The notes under the pieces: model-generated
Databases searched by the model: none
Seen by the model: the letters and a program-made list of their open reading frames with translations, nothing else
What the model was told of the DNA's origin: nothing
Shown here: positions 13,601-20,893 of the stretch, piece by piece
How positions within the stretch are numbered: position 1 is the first letter of the stretch
How the letters are laid out: every line of letters begins with the position of its first letter
Translations under genes and position numbers: made by a program
NCBI GenBank assembly: GCA_026419775.2
Contig: JAOPGA020001169.1
Span: 1 to 38,240 of the forward strand
Source: Acrasis kona
Lineage: Eukaryota; Heterolobosea; Eutetramitea; Acrasida; Acrasidae
Direction of reading: 5' to 3'
DNA: 38,240 nt

Positions 13601-14888
13601 GTCTTGCTGGGTATCTGAACGTTACGTTCGTGAATTCAATGTCGCCTTTGATTTCGTCCAGCGTTTTTCCACCCTTGAAGCGAATGGCGGGATCTCTCTT
13701 GATGACTTCGAGTAGAATGTTGATGGTGGATAATGATTTGATGATTTCTGGTAAGACTGCGAATCCTTGTACGAGGGCTAGAACTCCGATGAGGGATAGT
13801 CCGAAACACTTGAGGAAACCTCCGACGTCTAGGCGACCCCATCCGATCATGAGACCACCGAACCAGAAGGACATTGCTACGCAGCCCCAAATGGTAAAGC
13901 TGATGGCTCCAAAGGCAATTCCTTTTGCGATGGATGTGGTAATGTATAATGGTCTTGTCTTGTTGAGATCTCTTGCGTATCTTTTTCCTTCTCTTTCTTC
14001 TCCTGCCATGGATCTTACGGTCTTGATGCTTCCGATGACTTCGTTGGCGGTGGATATGCTGTCGCCCATCATTCTGCTTTGTTTACCTCCCAACTTGCCA
14101 AAGATGAATCCAGCAATCATGAAAATGACTAGAATGACGGGAATGCTGATTGCATTAAATAGAGCCATGGCGTAGTTGGCGATGATGGCTAGAATGATGG
14201 CTACGATGAATTGGACGCTGTACATGCACAAGTCGTGGAAGTTTGCGCCTAAACTATCTGTAACCCTTGAAATGTCCTCTCCTAGAGAGTTGACGATGGA
14301 TCCTGCTTTCTTAATGTCAAAGAAACCAATTTCTTGCATGGTGACGCTGTTGAAGTAACGTTCTTTAAGTCTGTTACCTATTCTTTGTGAGGAACTTGCG
14401 AATATTGCTTGAGAGACTAATTCCAAAAATCCCGATACTAGTGCAATGATAAAAATGTACAACGCTGCTTGGTTTACGCTATCTTGAACACCGCCTGCCC
14501 CGAATGAATTAAATAAGCCTCCTAATACCTCAAACAGGAGTAGTGGTGCTACACCGTTTGCTGCCGCGAAAAGAGCTGCGAGTGGGATTGGTATCCACTC
14601 GATTCCACCAATTCTTATCAAGTGTATTGGTCCGAACCGTATTTTTGGTTTCCTTGGGTCTTCATTTTGAACTTCGGCAGATTCAACGGGCTTCCCATTC
14701 TCTGATGTGGGTGCAATATCTGGTTTTTCTGCGTTATCATTTACAACTTCTTTTGTTGCTTCCTTTTTTTCTCCTTCTACACCAAGTTCGTCAACTCCGT
14801 CGTTTGTAACTTCAAAATCGTCTTGGAAAGGTTGTGATGGCATGGCGCCTGTGTCGGCGCCTGTGAGAAATGAACCTGTGTCCATCAT
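10659..14888 (-). CDS. Full-length ABCB-type (P-glycoprotein/MDR) ABC transporter
   Basis: An intronless ORF of 1,409 residues has the TMD-NBD-TMD-NBD order of full ABCB exporters (usually about 1,250-1,300 residues). TMD1 spans roughly 95-400. NBD1 has Walker A GQSGSGKST (about 452), signature SGGQKQR (about 583) and Walker B ILLLDEATSALD. TMD2 spans roughly 840-1130. NBD2 has GESGCGKST (about 1199), SGGQKQR (about 1303) and VLILDEATSALD. Both H-loops (VIAHRL) are present, so both ATP sites look competent. The extra length is an acidic N-terminus and a long linker (about 680-830) carrying a His/Lys/Arg-rich block (RKHKNRKHKHHRKHKHRD) and Gln/Glu-rich tracts. It is expected to export hydrophobic compounds or peptides across the plasma or an organelle membrane. 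The substrate cannot be read from sequence. Confidence 0.96.
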   Translation of the reverse strand: MMDTGSFLTGADTGAMPSQPFQDDFEVTNDGVDELGVEGEKKEATKEVVNDNAEKPDIAPTSENGKPVESAEVQNEDPRKPKIRFGPIHLIRIGGIEWIPIPLAALFAAANGVAPLLLFEVLGGLFNSFGAGGVQDSVNQAALYIFIIALVSGFLELVSQAIFASSSQRIGNRLKERYFNSVTMQEIGFFDIKKAGSIVNSLGEDISRVTDSLGANFHDLCMYSVQFIVAIILAIIANYAMALFNAISIPVILVIFMIAGFIFGKLGGKQSRMMGDSISTANEVIGSIKTVRSMAGEEREGKRYARDLNKTRPLYITTSIAKGIAFGAISFTIWGCVAMSFWFGGLMIGWGRLDVGGFLKCFGLSLIGVLALVQGFAVLPEIIKSLSTINILLEVIKRDPAIRFKGGKTLDEIKGDIEFTNVTFRYPARPKQAVLKDFNLKIESGTSVALVGQSGSGKSTIVGLIEKWYEPESGKVTLDGEDITEIDPMWLHRYLGIVQQEPTLFATTIKKNITYAVDTINLNIKKQLKSKNKKMTNEEIQKSLIPIDDEIIHKAAKSANCHDFIMQLPDKYDTVIGERGVSMSGGQKQRVAIARAVLQDPKILLLDEATSALDTKSESLVQDALNKLMVGRTSIVIAHRLTTIQDCDNIVVMKEGKVVEMGTHDDLLDRKTAYYHLAKKQMKLANHDSNNSSSDLSNIDSHSESDTDTLESIPSPTNHSKNGIDDSNQFYQKPNHTIVDLKSPGQVNPTPPSPQQEEEQEQEATNQEINQQPTSRGRLHRKHKNRKHKHHRKHKHRDTEEFTNEEDLIDQHAPKIYTGLQIIPYFGFEWFFIFLGVCGAAVAGAAPIAFYIVFGRIINALIPPPNPDGTPAGYPADIAQIIARHASYLAVVAAGACVGQLANQLFFSLANERIGIHLRRKYFKSVIHQELGFFDIRKAGKIINVMSENVENVQTGLTKFSNFAMTLTQFILGVIFALIADIITALLALAAILFLFVFVIVISILLTLVNKKINGLSGSTMATATEVISSMRTVKSMGAEEREQGRLKNDLNIIGYYAFSKGALRGISQGVFQFIIFADAAFVFWYGGRKVGNGQLSPGGLIQVFGFVLFAVLGLSLALAEIPALVKGVNACREILIGIKRKPQIPHEGGETLEKVNGEIEFKNITFAYPSRPNIQVLKNFSLKIQKGQHVALVGESGCGKSTITGLLERFYDPLQGQVLIDDLDLKTVDTAWLHKNIAIVTQEPVLFATSIKKNIEYSVDGKEQSMERIIECCKAANCHDFITKLPNGYDTEIGERGVSMSGGQKQRIAIARAMLQDANVLILDEATSALDTEAEALVQDALNKLMKGKTSIVIAHRLSTVQECDVIIAMRSGKVIERGTHEELIEKKGMYYKLAKKQMEFGNIQHNN

Positions 14889-15329
14889 TATTGTGTTTTT
14901 TGTTGAACTGTTAGACTAAAAATACACCCGGTTAAATCTATTATTCTTCAAGCGGAGATCCGCTAGTTATTAATGCCTCCGCTCTATTTCTAGAAGTAGC
15001 CTTATTATCTCACTCCTTTTATATTGTTGTTACGAAAGACTCAGTGCCATTGACCGGGTTGAGTGGTCCAAACATCAAAATGATGGAGAAGAGCGATAAG
15101 ATGATCAACACTCCAAAAGTGTCACTTCAAGACCAATTGTTGTTGGAAAGATGATTTTATCGGCGAAAAACGTCTTCGTAATAAAGTATAAAATTTGCAG
15201 AACGGAACGACTCACATAAAAGCAGCACACACAAACAATCAGAACAATTTGGTATTTATTGTAATAAAAAAGACCTTGACCCCGATGGAGAAGAGTTGTG
15301 ATGTGATGAGTGAGAATTATATTCGTATT
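14889..15329. other. Intergenic region upstream of the ABC transporter
   Basis: No convincing gene. It holds the presumed promoter of the ABC gene (reading left) and the 3' flank of the small gene at 15330. A short inverted repeat, GCGGA-GA-TCCGC, lies near 14953-14964. TTTATT near 15330 could be the minus-strand poly(A) signal of the next gene. Confidence 0.5.
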
Positions 15330-15879
15330 TTATTTATATAAGCGTTGGATTTTATCTTCGCCTTCCTTCAACCATGGTTCTGAAAGATTCTCATTTGATA
15401 TAGATGTGTTTTCAAACTTGTGTTGTATGACCTCTTTTACATGTTCAATCTGCGCTGGGATGCCAGTATCTTCTACTACTTGAGCAACACTGTTATAAAT
15501 ATTCTCAACCTTATCTGGAAATCCACTCTTATCAACTACATCCCCGAGACGGTCGATAGCTTCATCAAACAACATTGAATAGAATTGTATGCATACTTTT
15601 CGAGCTTGGTTCTCTAAATTTATGTTGGATTGCAGCAATGATCATTCTTTGGTCATCGGTCTGGAAGAAGGCATATCCATTGGCAGCAATTGCTCCTTTG
15701 CAAATCTGTTTTGATCGACACCAATCATAAAATCGATCAACCTTTTGTCCATCTTGTTATCGATCAAATATGCGATCAAAAAATGGATAATAAATAGCAT
15801 CATTTTATTGCTCATAGTTTGGATCATGCAACAGATCATAGTTTGGATCATACAACAGATCATATTGTCTATCTTTTAA
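15330..15879 (-). pseudogene. Small spliced gene or relic with two in-frame TAA codons
   Basis: Unrecognised. One frame reads smoothly: a duplicated octapeptide (YDLLYDPN, YDLLHDPN), then TAA at 15805-15807, DAIYYPFFDRIFD, TAA at 15757-15759, then KVDRFYDWCRSKQICKGAI, GYAFFQTDDQRMII, and after a 37-nt GT-AG intron (15560-15596) an acidic helical tail ending EDKIQRLYK. The intron restores the frame exactly, so the downstream part was once a spliced gene. The two TAA codons lie in the upstream part. Either they are decay, or the first TAA (inside CAATAAAA) ends a separate small unit. No start codon is resolved. Function unknown. Confidence 0.35.
15813..15860. repeat. 24-bp tandem duplication
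   Basis: Two consecutive 24-bp units beginning CATAGTTTGGATCAT differ at one base. On the minus strand they encode the octapeptide repeat YDLL(Y/H)DPN. Recent slippage or duplication is the simplest origin. Confidence 0.85.
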
Positions 15880-15912
15880 TCAATTATGAGTCCACTACCA
15901 TTACGCACAATT

Positions 15913-16323
15913 TTATTGATTGGGTTGATATTCATCCATCATCTGATTCTTAACACCTGCTTTGGTTTTTGTTTGGTTCGACTGTTGGACGTAACTCATT
16001 TTATTCAACTTTACTTGAACATCTTCGCCGATCAATGTTTTACAACCACGAAACACATCAATTAAGGGCTGCACTCTCATACCTTGTTCATACCTGAGAT
16101 TGTTGGCAAGGACCAAATACTTGAGATGATATTACTTAAACTGCTCTCCTTTTGTGACTTTCATATTCAATATTTCATTCATGTCGCGAGTCCACTGCAA
16201 TCCCTTGTCCATGTATGTTTTGAGCAAGACATCCAGGAGTACATGTGGAATGATCAGACGATGATCATCGCTCAACTATGCGATACCGACTTTCTTCATT
16301 TTTTTATAATGACAAAAGAATAA
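15913..16323 (-). pseudogene. Small spliced gene or relic with one in-frame TAG
   Basis: Unrecognised. After a TATAAAAAAATG block the frame reads MKKVGIA, then TAG (16276-16278), then LSDDHRLIIPHVLL, MDKGLQWTRDMNEILNMK, and through a 42-nt intron (16094-16135; GTAATA ... CTCAG, which removes an in-frame TAA) into YEQGMRVQPLIDVFRGCK and a polar tail ending QPNQ. AATAAA follows the stop near 15905. If translation starts at the internal ATG (16212) the product is 85 residues and intact. If it starts upstream, the TAG breaks it. The DDHRLII stretch resembles TDDQRMII in the neighbour at 15330-15879, so the two may be diverged relatives. Confidence 0.35.
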
Positions 16324-16453
16324 TTGTTCTTACGTCTTTTATATCATCAATACATTTATTTATAGGACGCTATATGACCTTTTTAACATTTTTTACCATT
16401 GATCATTTATGATCATCTCACATTTCGTATACCAGCATGTTCTCTCAATTTGT

Positions 16454-16836
16454 TTATTTTGTAAATTTGGTTGCAAATATCTTTTGAATGGTGCTCTCAA
16501 CAATGCTGTTCCAATTATTATCCATCTCAGTAATCGCAACTTTCGGAAGAATCACTGCATTACCAGGTTGCTTACTCCGATTAAGACGTATAACATGCGC
16601 GGGATTAGTAATGTCCTTGAGGTCTTTGTATGGCAATGCGGAAACAAATATGGCGTACATAATGCCTCAACAAACTCTTTAAATTCATCTTCCATCATGT
16701 CTGGAAAATCAGACTTGTCCGCACCATGAACATGAAATAAGTCAAGCATGCTTGGAGTCATGGTCTCCTCTTCAACATCAGAACAAGGTTTATGGGACAA
16801 AAGTAACCTTGATATCTCTGTATGTGTGTTCTTCAT
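16454..16836 (-). CDS. Hypothetical small spliced protein (115 aa)
   Basis: Unrecognised. Start chosen at the ATG at 16836 (MKNTHTEIS); the frame also opens upstream to 16953, but that part is hydrophobic and runs into the divergent gene. A 35-nt intron (16624-16658; GTACGC ... CAAAG) joins FKEFVEALY to LKDITNPAHVIRLNR. Without it the frame ends in a different phase. Spliced length is 348 nt, 115 residues plus stop. Contents: acidic N-terminal half, then a basic segment with NAVILPKVAITEMDNNW. An AATAAA follows about 90 bases after the stop. Its promoter faces the + strand gene at 16919-17287. Confidence 0.45.
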
Positions 16837-16910
16837 ATCTACTTCTTGAGATTGTAAAGTTCTAATGGAAGTTGAATGAAAGAGAAACAAATTGCTTTTT
16901 TTAAGCCACT

Positions 16911-16919
16911 TATAAAAAA
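16911..16919 (+). promoter_or_regulatory. TATA-like box of the small + gene
   Basis: TATAAAAAA lies about 30 bases before the ATG at 16947 but directly abuts the ATG at 16919. That spacing favours 16947 as the start if this is the core promoter. Similar T/A boxes precede the units at 22593 (+) and 16323 (-). Confidence 0.35.
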
Positions 16920-17287
16920 TGACAATTCGTCTAATAGTGAACAGAAATGACAAACGAAGCAGAGATAGAAACGAACCATATGATCATGTTAAAAAGATTA
17001 GATGTAAGTCACACAACAAAAGTACTCCACATGTTATTGTAGTGGGTGGTCAGCAGCAAGCCAAGGTGGTCAGGGTGACTGTGAAGGATGTAGATGGTGA
17101 TATGGTGCCTGTCGAACAATCACACACTTTTGAAGAGTTGATTGCTTATGTTGGTGCAAGGGTACAGTTCGCTGTGGCGAAGGTTAAATTTGAAGGAATA
17201 GTAATCAAAGATGAAGATGCTTTCAAAGAAATGATGAGAGCATGGAATGGAAAAAGGGTGTTTGTTGAACCAGTCAAGAGGGAGTAA
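16919..17287 (+). CDS. Small hypothetical protein, possible ubiquitin-like/beta-grasp fold
   Basis: The uninterrupted frame gives 122 residues, but two spliced models look better. A 39-nt GTAAGT...TTGTAG intron (17004-17042) keeps the frame because its length is a multiple of 3. Alternatively, start at 16947 (MTNEAEIETNH) with an intron 17004-17053 ending GGTCAG. All models share the C-terminal 75 residues: AKVVRVTVKDVDGDMVPVE, HTFEELIAYVGARVQF, then FEGIVIKDEDAFKEM and KRVFVEPVKRE. The pattern of two strands, a helix (TFEELI), strands and a final hydrophobic strand fits a beta-grasp (PB1/doublecortin/ubiquitin-like) fold. This is inference only. TAATAAAG lies at the stop. Confidence 0.5.
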   Translation: MTIRLIVNRNDKRSRDRNEPYDHVKKIRCKSHNKSTPHVIVVGGQQQAKVVRVTVKDVDGDMVPVEQSHTFEELIAYVGARVQFAVAKVKFEGIVIKDEDAFKEMMRAWNGKRVFVEPVKRE

Positions 17288-17411
17288 TAAAGTATATACT
17301 TTTAATGAAATGTTTGTAAAACGGTATTGTGCCCAAGAAGACCTTACAGCTGGGTTTTCGCTTGTAAGTTTATTTACCCTAATTAATAGTTAGTTAGTTA
17401 TAATAATAATA

Positions 17412-17438
17412 CAAATCATCCTCCGATAGGATGATTTG
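17412..17438. repeat. 11-bp perfect hairpin
   Basis: CAAATCATCCT, loop CCGAT, AGGATGATTTG. Eleven contiguous pairs with a 5-nt loop are unlikely by chance in this short space. It is the first of the hairpin cluster. Confidence 0.8.
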
Positions 17439-17620
17439 CCAAGGACGTGTGCTGATAGTATATTCACAAGATGATCAATATGGTCAACCAATTTCCTTTT
17501 ACAATGGAAATGAAGTCAACCATACATCGTAGTGTATACAACATCATATTAGGTTAGTAGAAGTTACTATGCGCCGGCCCAACGGGACGGCTATGGAACC
17601 CTTAATACCAGTAAGTTTAT

Positions 17621-17859
17621 ATAAGCTGCTGGGAACCGAACCAGTATTTGCTTATACAACAACAGTAAGTACAAAAGCTATTGGGAACCGAACCAATAAG
17701 CTTAACCAGCAGGGAACAGAACCTGACTGAAGCTAGCGGGAACAGAACTGTCTAGAACTTTTATTATAATCCAGCAGGGAACAGAACCTGACTGAAGATA
17801 GCGGGAACAGAACCATCTATAATTATAATTTTCATGCATGTTGGGAACAGAACCAACAT
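17621..17859 (+). ncRNA. Array of seven stem-loops with invariant GAAC(C/A)GAA loop
   Basis: The loop octamer is flanked by complementary stems that differ from copy to copy. (1) 17621-17655 CTGG/CCAG, extended by ATAAGC/GCTTAT. (2) 17675-17703 ATTGG/CCAAT plus AAGCT/AGCTT with a bulged A. (3) 17707-17729 CAGG/CCTG plus CAG/CTG, bulged A. (4) 17733-17755 CGG/CTG plus CTAG/CTAG, bulged T. (5) 17772-17794, as copy 3. (6) 17798-17820 GG/CC plus ATAG/CTAT. (7) 17838-17859 ATGTTGG/CCAACAT. Loops are GAACCGAA in copies 1-2 and GAACAGAA in 3-7. Constant loop, compensatory stem changes and a recurrent single-base 3' bulge point to selection on RNA (or cruciform) structure. Confidence 0.7.
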
Positions 17860-17890
17860 TATTAATTTTTTAAATAGAATAATTTCAAAT

Positions 17891-17932
17891 CAAAAAACTG
17901 AATACAATTTATTCAAAAACTGAGTACAATTT
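17891..17932. repeat. Short direct repeat pair
   Basis: CAAAAAACTGAATACAATTT (17891-17910) and CAAAAACTGAGTACAATTT (17914-17932) are near-identical copies separated by 3 bases, just after the hairpin array. Confidence 0.8.
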
Positions 17933-18072
17933 AAAAAAGGGTTCGTCGCAACGCCGTAGCCGTTGCTCCTCTTACAATGTTTTAATTCATCAATCTTTAT
18001 TTGTGATGTTTGAACCCGTCAAATAAAAACAAAACACACACAGCAGGGGTTTGGAAAGGGTTCAATTTCAGA

Positions 18073-18121
18073 ATGCCCGGGCATCTAAAAATAAAATGCC
18101 CATAGCTTTACAATGGGCATT
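18073..18121. repeat. Palindrome ATGCCCGGGCAT followed by a 9-bp hairpin of related sequence
   Basis: ATGCCCGGGCAT (18073-18084) is a perfect 12-bp palindrome. Ten bases on, AATGCCCAT (18095-18103) pairs with ATGGGCATT (18113-18121). The ATGCCC word thus occurs twice and its complement GGGCAT twice, so alternative pairings exist. It lies 93 bases beyond the 3' end of the minus-strand gene ending at 18215 and could act in that gene's 3' region. Confidence 0.75.
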
Positions 18122-18214
18122 CATTTACTCTTTAACTGAGGAATGAAGGTTTGATGTGAAGGGACGGAAGAAAATTTGAAAAATAAAAGTCATAGTTTTA
18201 ACAGAAAACCAAAT

Positions 18215-20610
18215 TTAATAGTCATACAACTGTTCAGAATACCACTCTTTTGGGTGTCCATCTGGTGGGTGTTGATAATCCTCATCCATGGTAGCCAGCA
18301 CAAACGACGCCACAGCTGCAGTACGAAACTCCGGTTCAATGTAAAGCATGTTAGGTATCGGAATTGTTCGACCGTTTATGACAACCCTCACTACAGAATC
18401 CCTGGTATGGCGGTCAATTAAAAAGCGGTATTCATCCCACACAAATTCTTCAGTGGTTTGTGTCCTGACTGGGAGCTGGCTTAATTGTGACATTCTTCAT
18501 TTAGTCTCCGTAGGTCAATTTACCATCGGCAACGTACATTGCATGGGCAACATCAGACGTCAAAGACCGAAGGCGTTCAAGGTACATCATGAGATTAATT
18601 TTCGATTGAAGAACAAATTTGGGTTCAACGTTGATGCCTTCGTTGACGTTAATAGGCACGGCATGCAAATCGGTGATCGAAGCTTTCATCTTTCTGTACC
18701 GTTGTTCAAATACCTGCGGTAGATGTTCCTTTTGTCGTTCCAAATAATCTACCAATGTATCTTTGATTCCTTCCTCTTCCGACGTAAACGCTATGTATTT
18801 ATCCTCTTGTACCGGTACTTCTTTGAATCGAAAATATGGTTTCAAATTTTCTTCCACTCTCTTCTTGGTTGTCTTGTAATCGAACATAACCTTTGGAAAC
18901 AACACATTCGGTAAAATCCTAGATGGTATTTGGTTCTTCACCGATGGGACAAACTCCTATAAATAACTTGATCATAGCACTGCTTCGTTACCTGACCGCT
19001 ACTAAGGATGTTCTCTCCGGCAATCTTCAAATGTTCTTCTATAGTTGTCACCACGTGCTTAGTGACAAGCTCTTCAATACTTTTATAACCAACAATGTTC
19101 TTTTGCAATGTTTGTCCTCCATGTCCCTTGTACCTTTTCGTCAACAGAGGGTTGATGCATTTAACGATACAGTCGTCCGTAAAGGTACCCAATTTATCTT
19201 CAATTGATTTATGTAGATACTTTAATAACTCTTTGTCAGTAATTGCATTGACAGGTCCGACATGTTCATTAATGTTATGAGGAGGTCTACCCACTTGTGC
19301 CGCACGTACAAAGACATCTCTGAAAGGTAAACACGACTCGGATAAACTTGTGTCTGAAAAGGACTCTATCCATAAACATAAATGTTTCTTGCGAGACGAC
19401 TATTGGGATCTTTTTTTTGCAGTGTTTTGATGTAATGACGGCAGAAATATCCATCTGGGGTGCGAACTTGGTTATAACGTCGATAAATTTTTGCTTCACT
19501 CTTTCAATTCTGGGTCTACCGTCATTCTTTCTATTGGCGAAGTTAGCAAAGTACCTTGCCAGATCATAAGTAAACTTCCCATTCAAATACGCTCTCTCTA
19601 CTTCAAATCTGTCTAAAACTTATGAACTTTTCCAGGTTCTCGATTGAACTTGGCCACTGAATACAGTTTGAACCCCGCCCTCATTCGACTGACAGTATAT
19701 ACGCTGTCAATGGATCGTAGTGTGCATCTGTAAAACAACCTACTGTACTTATAAAGGTATCATAAGTAAAGTTATAATCTTCTTTGTGGTTGGGTTCTAT
19801 CTTGCACTTTGTGATCCACTCTTCAAATAAGTTCTTCACTTGCTCACTCGCGTCTTCTTTTGCTCTGTTTGGATAGCAAGTGAGCGCTGGTTGATATTCT
19901 TTGGAGGCCTTGTCGCCGAAGAACACATGTATATTCCAGGCAGTGAAGAAATGTTGTACACTGTCTTGGAGTGCAATATTTGATTATTGTCCAATCGGTA
20001 ATCTACACTATCTGGGTTATGTAACAGCCGATGGATGGTCTCAATAGCCTCGCTTTTTGATAGCATAGTTTCTCGATCGAATTGATTGCAAAGGGTAATG
20101 GGTACTTGGTATTTGTTTAAAAGCACCATTATACGCTTATAAATTCCGGTTGATGGAGCGTTCATGTGTGGCATTCCGATACCCTTGTACGAAACGCTTG
20201 TTGTCGATCGCGGTACCGTTAAATCATGGTCGCCCGCAATAAACATTTTATTATTATCACGATATCGATCGATTGTCCGCATTGTTGTTCTTCAAAATGA
20301 CATTATTTGCCCGAATGTCATTTGTTGATAAATGTATGGGTGTTACAATCTTGTTTTTTTTTCTTGATGCGACAGTGTTGTCATTTGTTGATGGCGGGGT
20401 ATGGTTCGAATTGAGAGCGAGATTCGGCTTTTTGTGATAGCCTCGATTCCAACCGTGAAAAAGTAAGAATGGACAAACTACTTTGTGCATGTTGAGTTGT
20501 TTAATGTCCATAAAAACGAAGCGGCAATTATTGCTCCTCTCATCACTTAGAATAGCAAATGGGCAAACATAGCCCTCCACTTCCATTGTTTGTGACTGGC
20601 GTTGCTTCAT
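18215..20610 (-). CDS. Unrecognised multi-exon gene (exon structure partly resolved)
   Basis: Overlapping open stretches tile this strand. Three junctions resolve cleanly as tiny GT-AG introns: 19965-20008 (44 nt), 18957-18991 (35 nt; GTAACG...TATAG) and 18495-18537 (43 nt; GTACGT...AAG). Two or three joins (near 20270, 19650-19700 and 19330-19430) are not resolved, so micro-exons or real frameshifts remain possible. The start at 20610 (MKQRQSQTMEVEGYVCPF) is a guess; 20282 is an alternative. Visible stretches: a Cys/His-containing N-terminus; FIAGDHDLTVPRSTTS; PSTGIYKRIMVLLNKYQVPI; FFTAWNIHVFFGDKASKEY; KDGRP-like basic helices; RDVFVRAAQVGRPPHNINEH; a long helical part; a C-terminus with EEFVWDEYRFLIDRH and PDGHPKEWYSEQLYDY. 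No family is recognised. Coding look is good throughout. Confidence 0.45.
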
Positions 20611-20893
20611 TGTTTTGATTTAACCCTTTACAAAAAAACACCAACTTCGCACGCCAAGCGACAAACGTCCAAATAAACATGAGCCGATATACCTCTGATA
20701 AGGAAGCATCCAAACTGAACCTAAGGTTATCGGCATGCCGTTGTGCGATTTGAGAAGATTGCAAATCTTCAGAATGTTCCCATTTGCCTCCAACGACAGT
20801 TTCAGATAGCTTCAGAGAGATAGTAGTGTTCTCAAAAATAAACCGCTCTCACCTCGCAAAAACTAAAACTTTCAGAAAGTAACAAATGATCTT
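20611..20893. other. Intergenic region between the ALDH 3' end and the unknown gene
   Basis: It holds a 74-codon minus-strand frame (20543-20764) that overlaps the presumed start of the gene at 20610 and has no recognisable features. TTTATT near 20892 gives AATAAA for the ALDH mRNA right after its stop. Nothing else was seen. Confidence 0.4.

Larger units (their letters stand above)
17288..18214. ncRNA. Gene-free region packed with hairpins; candidate structured RNA locus
   Basis: No ORF worth calling. In order: an 11-bp perfect hairpin (17412-17438, CAAATCATCCT loop CCGAT); a 6-bp hairpin (17491-17511, ATTTCC/GGAAAT); seven hairpins with a common 8-nt loop (17621-17859); a 20/19-nt direct repeat (17891-17932); a 6-bp hairpin (17948-17966, GCAACG/CGTTGC); a 12-bp palindrome (18073-18084, ATGCCCGGGCAT); a 9-bp hairpin (18095-18121, AATGCCCAT/ATGGGCATT). 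The string TTTACAATGG occurs in the second and last hairpins. The strand of any transcript is unknown; the loops are given as read on +. A non-coding RNA, a long structured UTR or a mobile-element remnant are all possible. Confidence 0.4.

Noticed and set aside
13438-14175. Plus-strand ORF of 245 codons inside the ABC transporter
   Set aside because: Antisense shadow of a highly conserved transporter; no protein-like features.
14980-15000. Heat-shock-element-like TTCTAGAA upstream of the ABC gene
   Set aside because: A single 8-bp match is expected by chance in this much AT-rich sequence.
15330-16323. Reassigned genetic code (TAA/TAG = Gln)
   Set aside because: Certain genes in the window end with TAA, TAG and TGA at the family-expected C-terminus, so the standard code applies.
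16552-16953. Longer N-terminus (from 16953) for the gene at 16454-16836
   Set aside because: The extra 39 residues are hydrophobic, overlap the divergent gene's start region and its TATA-like box, and lack support.
17621-17859. CRISPR-like array of repeats
   Set aside because: The repeat is only 8-12 nt, spacing is irregular, the arms vary while staying complementary, and the DNA is eukaryotic. Hairpin array is the better reading.
19836-20282. Possible Fanzor/TnpB-like C-terminus (GDHDLTVPRSTTS, PSTGIYKRI, TAWNI)
   Set aside because: The resemblance is to spacing only. No RuvC aspartate or glutamate motifs or paired CxxC are present, and the frame continues hundreds of codons beyond through clean introns.
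18215-20610. Frameshifted pseudogene
   Set aside because: Three of the apparent frameshifts are explained exactly by 35-44 nt GT-AG introns, so decay is not required; kept as an unresolved gene.
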